Positions 23,583-34,600 of a stretch of 64,000 nucleotides of DNA are shown one piece after another (the first letter of the stretch is position 1; each line of letters begins with the position of its first letter). Origin of the DNA: Primula veris (lineage: Eukaryota; Streptophyta; Magnoliopsida; Ericales; Primulaceae); assembly GCA_963682055.1 (NCBI GenBank), contig OY821740.1, positions 7,007,314 through 7,071,313 of the forward strand. Direction: 5' to 3'. The notes under the pieces were generated by a model. The model was not told the origin of the DNA, ran no database searches, and was given only the letters and a program-made list of their open reading frames with translations. Both the position numbers and the translations under genes were made by a program.

Positions 23583-23700
23583 AGGGTTATCTTTTACCGT
23601 CAATACTGCCACATCATCATCCTCGTAAGATCATAGATGCTATCTTTTTTGCTTTGTTTTATTGTTTACTATCACTAGATTCAGTTAAGCTATTCATTTT
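23583..23700 (-). pseudogene. disrupted first-exon sequence of B3 copy 2
   Basis: Coding-strand sequence from about 23696 aligns with exon 1 of copy 1 (start MN.., the Gln-Ser-Lys stretch, TYDL/GYDH, DDVAVLTVKDNPMHEF). It contains TAA after codon 12 and a small net frameshift (near ATGATCTTACGAGG), with a TGA immediately upstream of the conserved frame. No in-frame ATG precedes 23582. Confidence 0.7.
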
Positions 23701-23739
23701 TCCTTTTTAAGGATTGATGTCTGCAAAATTAGACCATCC

Positions 23740-23937
23740 ATTTCCATTTAATTGTTCGGTACGAAACTATCTGCAATTTTGATCGGTTTATAACTTATAT
23801 CAAAATTGTCGAAATGAATTATTTTAAAATATAATCATAAATTTTAAAATTTAAACTATATGAACTTTTAAAAAAATTTATTTCGACAATTTTAATATAA
23901 CTTTTTAACCGGTCAAAATTGGATGGAGTAAGTAGCA
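23740..23937. mobile_element. small MITE in the 5' region of B3 copy 2
   Basis: Inverted halves: ATCAAAATTGTCGAAATGAA (about 23799) against TTATTTCGACAATTTTAAT (about 23879), with outer CCATCCATTT and AAAATTGGATGGAG. It belongs to the same family as 7378-7605 and 40990-41190. It is absent at the equivalent place of copy 1 and adds about 200 bp between the conserved promoter block and the first exon. Confidence 0.6.
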
Positions 23938-24084
23938 ACTAAGTTCGTTCTTTTGCTAAGTTAGTACGTGTCAAACAAATAAAGAGGGAGTAACAAGTAA
24001 GTTGGTTCTTTTACATACTATTGTTATTTGTTTGACACATACACCTTGATAAGACGAGAGTTTGAGAAAAAGAGAATTTTTGGT

Positions 24085-24108
24085 ACACTGTAGCATGCAA
24101 CACTGTAG
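24085..24108. promoter_or_regulatory. RY element CATGCA between two identical 9 bp repeats, copy 2
   Basis: CATGCA (24094-24099) lies between ACACTGTAG at 24085-24093 and at 24100-24108, exactly as at 12034-12057. The surrounding 150 bp (about 24040-24190) are also conserved with copy 1, including the downstream AACAGTTTAAATATAATTAT. Here the block is about 390 bp from the ancestral ATG because of the MITE insertion. Confidence 0.55.
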
Positions 24109-24199
24109 AAATGGCTGTGTGAACAGTTTAAATATAATTATTTATACAAAAAAAACAATTGCACTTTCTAGTCTTAAACTCTGTCCAAACCCTTTTTCC

Positions 24200-25641
24200 A
24201 TACCCTTTCAAGTTATGAATTATCTTACTAGTCTTCTCAAATTTAGCCACCGCTGTCCTCGAGTTGGAAAAAGAATTTCATAAATTGGTATATTAGTGTT
24301 AATGTAATTACATAGCATTCGTCCATCCTTGCTTATGTATAAAATTGAATCTTTTTTATTCCCAAAAAAAATTGTTAGTCTTGAACATCGCAAGTTTTCC
24401 AGAAATTTACTAGCAATTTCCTATTGGAATTGGTTCTGAATGAAGCTACACGGCCATTACCAACACCAAGAAATATGACATTACACTAAAAGTTTTATCA
24501 AGCTCTCAGCTAGCAATGGCATTTGACATATAACATGGAGACAATCTAAGATCAATCGCATCACACTCATCAAATGTGATAAATCTTTTTTAACAGAAAT
24601 GATTGGAAAAAAAAATAGTCTCACATCAATTTTACAACTTACTCCTTATAAATAGAGAAAATAATTTGAACTATTTATATTAAGAGGGTATCACTTCGAT
24701 ACTCACCAAAATAAGATAACAATATTTTATTATAAGTTCTTGTCTGCTCTATTCATTTATATCGTCACTTTAAATTTTAACTCTATTAATAATATAATAA
24801 TTGTTATATGGAGGTTATAAGAGAGTTTGAAATCTGACACAAAATATAAATTGATCATCAAGATCTAAAAAATATGCTTTTATCCACAAATTCGAAGAGT
24901 TTGATAGAGATATTGATGCGAGACTCCAATGGTTCAATCTTTGTTAATTACTTCTTTTACACCTAGAAACCACTCTATTTTCCAACAAATAAAAGTTAAC
25001 ACCATCTAAAGTAACTGTCATCTTTTCAAATTCTAAAAGCCAAAAACACGTTTAGTGAAGTTGACGAAATAGGGCAACAAAAAAACTTACTATGCCTATT
25101 AAGGCAATCCGGTGATATGCAAATATTTTTCGGATAACGGAGGTACCTCGACAGGAATGGGAACAGAAATTAAATTCAGGCCAGACACTGAATCCCTAAT
25201 AAGCCTTGCAGAGTGACAAGCTCAGCACACCTATCATGACACAAATTCAGCCTATTCTAGTCAAAACTTGAAATTATGGCAAAAGTCACAGTAGAATAGT
25301 TTTCAAGGATATATTAGCCGAAGCAGGCAATTATTAAATGAATCTGTACGTAAGATATGTCGGAACCCTCAATACACCTTTTATTACTATTAAAAGTTAT
25401 AATACACGGTATGCAGCTCAATTACATCGCTAATGTCCTCTGGCACTTGTATAATAGTTATACGATAGATAGACACCTACAAAACTGCGGTTACAAGTGA
25501 TGGGAAATCGTATGAACGAGTAAGCTTCAGATTTTAACAGACTATCCGTCCACCGATTGACTGGCACAAGCAGGACTTGTGTGCTTGAACCTTGATGATA
25601 TACAACATGCTCTCTGCTCATCTCTCTAACTACAACGAGTT
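24200..25641. other. intergenic between B3 copy 2 and CDC27, nothing recognised
   Basis: About 1.4 kb of AT-rich sequence. The right part presumably includes the 3' UTR of the CDC27 gene. No conserved coding or RNA feature is visible. Confidence 0.4.
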
Positions 25642-28600
25642 CTACAACGTGTCATCTAATTCGTCTGGTACATGCAACTTCTCAATCGCCGCCTGTCAAG
25701 AAGATTGAATAAGTTACAGATGCACGAGGTCATTTGAGGCTGAGGGAAAAAAACAGTTCCAGCTCAAATTCTGGATCTTATATCATTATAGGAAAAGAAA
25801 AAACCAAAATTCTAAGTGGGAAAGTACAGTTATAGCTTCAACTTCCACGCACACACACACACACACACACAAGTTTTAGCCCTCACAAAAGCATCATATT
25901 TATAGCCGGACACCTATGCTAGCTTTATTGTTTACAGGCTATGCACGGCGCCACTGAAGGCTATAATATTCTTGAGCCCAGTTAAGATTTTGGGACTGGA
26001 ATTCCATATTTAGTCTGACATAGCTGTCCAAACTAGATTGTTTACGGGAACAAAATTAGAAACCTGTCTTTGATCTTATATTTAAGATTTTTTATACTTA
26101 ATTTATAGTATAGTCATTATTTATTAGCAACATACAAATAAACTCTCTTTAGGTTCCTTGTGATTAATAACAAAGACAGGAATCATTTTGCGACAAAAAA
26201 TCTGCCGCATCAGTTTGAAACTAAAAAAATACTCCGTGTTTTGGATAGGCCGAGATCAGAAAAAATTACCAGTCCCGATAATAAACATAACCCTGCCCTC
26301 CTGGCTCCATATGACGGAGAAAGTGCAATCATAATAGCACCCGATTCCAAAACCATAATAAAAGAATTAGGAGAAATACAGAATTACACATTACCTTAAT
26401 TTGAGCAACATCTACTGCGGGTGGTTTCAAATCCAGAGCCAATCCAAAATTAAGCATCGCCATGTCATACATATTGATTCTTTTGTAGATCTTTCCCATC
26501 AATGCATAAATGCTACTCTCACGAGGAGCATACTCTTTAAGCTCATCTAGAACTTTCAAAGCTTCATCAAATCTTTCCATGCTCATCAGTATATTAGCCT
26601 TTTGGTACATGGGTAAAGGGTTCTTTTTGTCTGCTAAAACTGCCTTTTCAATCATCTGTAAAGCGTCATTGTTTCTCTGCAAAATGATACACAAATAATA
26701 TACTAAAAAACCCTATGTATTGTGGGTAAATTCAGACATGGCGAAAACAGTAAATTCAGACAATTTCCAAGGGTAAATTACTAAAAAACCCTATGTATTG
26801 TGGGTGCGGTGCTTTACAACTCCACACGCGCTTCAGATACATGCAATTAACCCCCATATATTATTAGAGTTTTACAATCAACCCCTGTGTCCCGCTTTAA
26901 ATTGGAATAACTATTTTTCTATCTATGTATATCGTCTATATTCATGCAGTGTAAGCAGCCGAAAACGGACGAACACCTTTCTGGAAAAACGATGTTTCCC
27001 ACTCTAATAAACCATAAAGCTGCTCTAAAAGGCTCTTTTCTACTAACGGCTATCCTATAGGAGTACATAGATATTAACACAATACAAGTGTTAAAAGAAA
27101 AAAAAGTCAGAACCGACAAATTATGCCCTTTTAAAACTGGATATAAGGGTTAACTCCAAACATAGATAGTACACGGGAGTTACTTGTAAGTATTGGAAGT
27201 GCACAGGGTTAAACACCCAAATAAATGGGGGTGGTTTGCAATATAAGTAATTATCACAAAGTATCGGCCCAACCTTAAGGGCATGGTAAGCTGCTCCAAG
27301 ATAAGACATTATAACAGAAGAGCGTGGATGAATTTGGAAGGCCATCTGGAAATGATGTTCTGAGAACTCTAACTTTTCTTGACGAAGATAAATCATTCCA
27401 AGGCCATACCAAGCATTATAATGTCTTGTATCAACACGAAGAGCACTTTGGTAACTCTTAATGCCATTCTCGTAATCCTCTAAAGCCACGTATCTGGAAA
27501 AAATGGTAAGTCCCAGAGACAGCAATTAAACAGTGATTTAAAGAAAACGAATAGTTCCAAATTAACTTTGGAAAAAGAGAAAAGAAAACAGGACATACTC
27601 GTGACCACAAAGTGTATGTGCGTAGGCATATTTTGAGTTCAGTTTCACTGCTCGCTGAAAATTTTTAAGGGCGGTTTCATGATCTTTTTGTAAGCTGTAG
27701 CAATTTCCCATAGCACACCTGCATTTACATTTGTAGAAAAGTATTAAGAACAAGGCATAACAAAAAGTCCAGGAAGTAACTAAAATCCTATTATATGCTC
27801 AAGATCCCAATATCCAATATAAGAAATGGAGATAACAGCATTAAATGGCTAACCAGCTAGAAAACACTTGCCACTTGAGATATAAATTTCAAACAATCTT
27901 TTCTTCCATGAGTTTAAGACCATTTTTCCATTTCGACAAAAAAAGTTAACAAAAAGAAAAGATTCACACTCGTGACGTCCGGTTCAATATTTACTGCTCT
28001 CAGAAACCAATTTATTGATGAAAATGGGCCAATTTAGCATTACCTCTTTTGGCCAGCTTGAAAAAGCTGAGAAAGTCTGATTTCTCAGCCCATTCACTTA
28101 AAATAAGCTACCTTTTCATTTAGAAGGTTTTAAATAAGCTTGTTTTTGGGTGAGAAAATTCTAAAGCTAGGACTTTGATTCTGTCTTAGCCTTTTTTCGC
28201 CACTTCTTCAGAATAAGAAACGAAAAAATGGCAGCCGTGACCAAAGTACCCATGAAGAATTCAGAATAAGAAACGAAAAAATGCCAGCCGTGACCAAAGT
28301 ACCCATGAAGAATTCACCATATCACTTAAAATAAGCTACCTTTTCATTTAGAAGGTTTTAAATAAGCTTGCCTTTGGGTGAGAAAAGTCTAAAGCTAGGA
28401 CTTTGATTCTGTCTTAGCCTTTTTTCGCCACTTCTTCAGAATAAGAAACGAAAAAATGGCAGCCGTGACCAAAGTACCCATGAAGAATTCACCATATTAC
28501 TTTGATAAACCAACTCGCCTATGTCTCTCTTTCTCATCAAATAGAAAAAAACCAGCGATCATCACTTGGGGTTCAGGGCAAACTTTAATCCACAGATCAT

Positions 28601-31600
28601 ATATGTAAATATACATTTAAATATACATATCTATCTATTATATCAAGTTAACTCAAGAATTGGTGAAGCTGCTAAAGATTTTTCCCAAAATACCCCTACT
28701 CCATTTTACTAATTACCCTATTGCCCTAATTTGATAATATTCTATTTAATTTTTTTAAACACTCAACTTTTACCAATTACCCCTATTTTTTTTTCTAAAT
28801 TATTAAATTCTCACTTCGTACCACAACTAGACACCGCACACGCTACGTGTGGGTATATACATAATTACATATAGGTGGTAATGTAAATCAAACACAAGAT
28901 TTAAGATGGCAAGAAAACGAAAGCTTATCATGGCATTGTTATGAGAACTTTAAGCAGTACCAAGATTGGGAAGCTAAGCGGTCAGTTGCTATCATCTCCT
29001 GAGCAAGGTAACTTAACTTCATATCCTCCTTCAGAAGCTGCAACACAGTTCAATGGATTTCTCAGAGACATTCCCATGTTAAAAAAAGAGAACATTCTGC
29101 ATGGTGTACCAAATTTTAGAGATATAGGATCCCATCCGATATGGTTCTATCATTCCATGTCTTAGAACTAAGGTAGAAACTCAAGCTGCTCAAATTAGCA
29201 GAAACAAGGTCAAGCTTAAAGCAACGACCTATTAGAAATCAGATCAATATGATGACTTAATATGGTGACACTAATAACTGTCAGCTGTCACAGCACCTTC
29301 CATTGGTTGGAAGACCAATTACTTAACAAAAGGACTGAATTAATTAAAGTTACTAAACTAAAGTCAACAAGTTAGAATTTGCTTCTACCGACTAACTTTA
29401 GCAGCATCTAGAATAAAAAACTAGTAGGTTAGGTATGTTATACGTACCCAGAGAAACATAGAAGAGCTAGAAAGAGCAGTAAGCAAATAAAATAAAATAG
29501 AGAAGAGTTGCAGGAGATGTAAAATTTAGTGACAACAAGATGATATATCGACCAAGTAACACTTACAAAGAGAACTGTAGAATAGATATCTATCCCTTCC
29601 AAACTGTAAGGAGATGCCAGACGGGCAAGACTAAAAGCACGATCAGCTTCTAAATAATCAACCAGTTCAAAATAAGCTTTCCCTACCTGCAGTTCAAGAA
29701 TAACACTTTGGTGACAATGTAGAGTTCAAATCACAAAACAATCTTTTCCTTGATGATTTTTTAAATTTTATTAGTCAGACAAAATAGCAAGCCTTTCTGT
29801 AATTTGAATTTATGAGCGACTACGCTCGGAGAGTGATTTCCAAAGTTGTAAATGAAAGCACAGAAGAGTCTCAAACTTCAATTGGAAAGCAGGACATTAT
29901 AATACATAATAAAGCTTTTAGAAGATTAAAGGTCACCTGGGAAAGCACCCATCCTGTATTATAATGTTTCTGCGGAAGTTTTAGGTACGCATCCAGAGCT
30001 TCCTGTTCCATCAGAAAACACTTAGTCCAATAACTAAAAGGTATACACAACTAAGGGCCCATTTGATAATAGCTCATTTAAGCCAAATCTAAGAAAAAAA
30101 TATTGAACAACGGGCATATATTCCTACTGAATTATAGCATTACTAAAAAAAGGCCAATGTGGAAAGAATAGTAAAATTCCCTGGCTATATTAAATTAGGG
30201 ACTAAAGAATGAAACATCCCGAATAGGAACAATGCCCAAGATTATGGAACGGAGATTAGTAAAGGGGAAATTTTGGAGAACAATCTCTATTTTACCAACA
30301 CTAGAAAACATGTTTGGACCTAAGTTAAAAAAATTTCCATACCAAAGATCCTGCAGTACAATTTTACTTCATGCTTCATTTTTTAAGCCGCTTTTTTCAC
30401 AAATAAGTGCGGTTGCGAAAGAAGCTACTTAAAACCAATTGTTTTGTTACTTCTTCGAAAAAACCCACTGGAATTACCTGGCATCTGTACAAGCAGGATA
30501 ATCTGTAACCCTCTCCAAACATTCTTAGGAGAGAGAGTATTTCTGAGGTACCATTTAAGACTGTCGAGCTACTCACAGCATTCCCACTTGTGGAAACTGT
30601 TGCTCCTTCCTGTTCAAAGGATCTATTATCAACTGAAAGAGATGGGGCTGAGGTGGCTACGCTTGAACGAGAATCCTCGCGAACCTCTTGTCTGACACCT
30701 ATAAATATCATCACTTGCATAAATTTCTCCGAGAAGCAGAGACCAGTGATACAGAGAGAGATGTGAAGCCAATTTGAGAAGGTAAAAATGGAATTAGCAA
30801 AAATAAAGCGCATGGAAGGCGCTATCACCCCAATCTCAAGGCAAGTCAATAGAGCTATATGGTAAGACACGGAGTATATATGTTGGTTATGTGTACTCCA
30901 TTGGTACTCACTACCTTAACGCACTAGATTAAACAAATTTGAAATTTACGGCCTCTCCATCTTATAAAGCCTTTGGTGTATAAAGCGTGAAGTTTACAAG
31001 CGAGATGTATTGATTGTCAAAGTCGATAGGTTAGTGCATAAAGTGATATTTTGTTCTAATAATGTTGTAAATGATGATATATGAGTACAGGATAAAGATT
31101 TATGTTATAACGGATTTACCTTCCTCGAGACATTCATTAGCCCAAGATTGCCCCTTCCGAACTGTCACGCCCCGTAGTGTGGAAGAACCTATTTTAGAGC
31201 CGCCAATATTATATTTTGACGAGTGGCTAATTCCGTTTCCAACTATACCTGTGACACCAGAATTATTGCTTGTTGCGGTTTCTCCAGCAAGTCTTGTACT
31301 TCGTCGAGGTCCCGAGTCAGAAAATAACCTCCCGGATATCTGAACTTAGTTAGAAGAAGCAAATAACATAAGCAATTATAAAAGGGAATATGACAAACAA
31401 CAGTTGCAACACCAATCATGCATTTAGTTTTTGCAGTTTTGTACACTATAGTATCATCACCTGATAATAAATTGCACACCAAGTTACAAAAAAAGTAGCG
31501 ATTAGTTCATTATATCACATTTCTTGGCAATTTACAACTCTTAGTAGTGTACAAGATAGAAAAAAAATCATAGGTAGTGGACCTAGATACTTAAGAAAAC

Positions 31601-34600
31601 ATAATATTTTGTACACTCCTTGTCTCCGTACACTACCATGTCTCTATATCAAACTTTCCCTATTTTAGTCCCTGAATTATCGGATTTCTTCTACATAATC
31701 AACAGTATCAGAAAAAAATACTATGTTAGGGTAGTAATAACTAATAACAAGCTTTTATAAGCGCGGGTGTATACCAATGGAAATTTAATGATACGTTGGT
31801 ACCAAGTAGAAATCTAATGATACTTCGATGTGATTTTTTTTAATTAACCCTATAAACAAGGAGCAATAATGAAGCATTGCTAAAATAGAACCTATTACAC
31901 CGATACAAAAACCATAACACAACCAAAAATGTCGTCCAAGGGATTATTTCCGCTGAACTATTAAGGTTGATTTTTTTTTTTATGCCTATAGATAGGCTAT
32001 TGATTTATCAAGTCCCGGTGGCAAATAAAAAAAAAAAGGGGGGGAGAAGGTAAAGTAAGAATCTGAATGCAAGTTATGCAAATAGTAGTTGAAACATCTC
32101 ATACGCAATAAAGAAAGAATAGGTAAAAATATAACCTTTCTCAGTTTTCCTTCGTCTACGAACTTTCTTCGAGGCGGTTGAATTGTGGAGTTCATAGTGG
32201 ATCTTGGTGAGCTGTCCATACTAACTGCATTTGGATTTGGGCAGTTTGGTGGAATAATTTTGCATACAGGGGGTGGAGCAACACCAGATAACTGCAATAA
32301 ATAAAATAATAGTAGTACGAAGTCAAGAGTACAAGTCAACCTGATAATTCACTCAGAATGAATAACATGTTTTAAAAGAGAACCACATAAGCAAGAGTGC
32401 AGGACAGTTATGTCAAGATAAAGTGAAATATGTGACGGTATCAGGTAAATTATTTATAGGGAAAATGTGTATTGCAACATTGTTTTTAAATTGCTCCTTG
32501 AGACAAATTATTTCTTTGTAGTGTTAAATTTTTGTAATGTGATGTCAGACATGGTTTTCATATGGTAAAAGAAGATGGAGAGGAAAAGAGGCTGGAGAGT
32601 GGAGGCAAGTCTGGAAGAGATACGGTGAATTATTTTCTGTAGACATCATAAAACTAAATCAGATATTTTGTTCATGGTTTGGTTTGAGGCAGAGCAATAT
32701 AGTTCTGTACAGAGTAATACATACTGAAAGGCAAATGAACATGTCTTAGAGCAATATAGTTCCCACCCATTATTGGGAAAATTAGATCTTAGGTTCCTTG
32801 ATCAAACACTAGAACTCCCCTAAGATTGGAACCAAAGTACCAATCAGATCCAGGTCCAACCTTTTGAAACTTTCATCCTTTTAAGTCTTAACTTTTAACC
32901 CGAGAATTCATTAAGCCAAGCCCTCCCCAGAAAGAATTTAATATAATAAAAAGGTAATGCCCAAACCTGTGCAGCCATTGGTGAAGGAGTATTGTAATAA
33001 GATGAGTGGGCCGAACCACCATTTAATAGATGACTTGAAATTGCACCATGAGAGTGTCGTGGAATTTCTCTAATGCTATTTGTATTAGTATGCCTTACAT
33101 CCCTTGGACTAATATTTTCCGATTCAAAGTTCTTCCCTGTAATTATATAATGGTCTTCGCTAGATACCCGAAGGTTCTGGCTTGACAAGTCGTTATTTAG
33201 ACACTGGTTTTGAACGCAAAGAGCTGCAACTTCTCCAAATACTACCGTTGCTTCTTCAGCAGCCCCTGAAATTTATTAAGAAATAGATATTTAGATAATA
33301 TCGGGAACCCCATTAAAAGTTTAAAAGATATTACAACAAATAGTGGGAAATAAGTTGACCATAATCACTTGCCATAGGTGTGACAAACTAAAAATAATGC
33401 TGCATAGAAAAGGCATTTCACATGCAAAATTATGCTGTTTTGAATGGCTTTACACTTTGATTTAATAAAAAGCGAGAGCTGAAGGCTCAACCCGAAATCT
33501 AGCAACAGCAGCATTTGATGAACTTCTACGTTTCCATTCTCTCTCTCTCTTACTTGAATGTTTTAACAAACTATCTAGAACCGCGTGGTCAAAGACCACA
33601 CCAGAATTCCCATTATGTTTTACTCCAAATTACTTGAGTTAGGTTGTTGGTACACAATATATAACCCAACAATGTGGGTTACAGACGTGAAAATCGAACC
33701 CTAACACAAAAAGGAACTACTTAGAATACATAAACAGAGCCTTGCAAGCAAGGAAATAAGTTTCTGAACAACGCACAAAATAGAAATAATATTAAAAGTC
33801 TAGAAACGAGTCCTGCAATTTGTCAAATAAAATGCATCTTCAGTAAAGGCTCAAGTTCACAGTTGCAGAAAGTGAAGAGAAACTAAATTGCCAAATCATG
33901 AAAATCTTATCAACCTAATACACACAGCTCCTCATATGCGGCCCATAGCAGTGGATCCATAGACAATGCCTGCTTAAAATGATGAATAGCATTTTTCCTT
34001 CTATCAGTGTACCTATCAAATTTAATAAAAATGTTATCAGAGTCGTGATTATTTAAAAGATAATAGATTAAAGATCTCATTTGTAGATCAGATGCTACCT
34101 AACAAACCTCTGAAGAGAATCAGAAACTCGAAAGCATAACGTATACGAGACAGTGTCATGCATATGGACTTAAACTAATCTCTGATACTTGGCTGGAAGA
34201 TAATTAAAAAATATTTTTAACAAGGTCGACACCACGCTGGGAATATGTAAAGTTTTAAACAATGGTAAGTAAATCAACATCGACAAAGGACTAAAGTCTA
34301 AAACTTTCAAGAAAATTACATGCATGTTCATTCTCGAGTGTAGCAAGAATCTACTTTTAAAAGCCCCTAAATTTTAATAATTTACAATCACATCCTTACT
34401 TTAGCCTACAGCATTTTTGTTGATAAGATATCATTTGTGGAAAATTAAGCATTAGTAGTATAATCAAATCTTGCTAGAATCATTGAAAATTGCATCGAAA
34501 TACCAACATGTGGCACTATCATTGCGGGAATGAAATATTGAAGGAAGGATATTTACCTGTAAATTTGACCAAGTAGGTAATGACCAGCTGCACCACCAGG

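Noticed and set aside
28095..28497. CRISPR-like or satellite array
   Set aside because: Only two to three long units with no regular spacers, in a plant intron; simple local duplication.
30545..30594. Splice donor GTGAGTAG inside CDC27 exon 9
   Set aside because: The reading frame continues through it (AVSSSTVLNGTSEILSLL) into the conserved GEGYRLSCLYRCQ, so no intron is needed.
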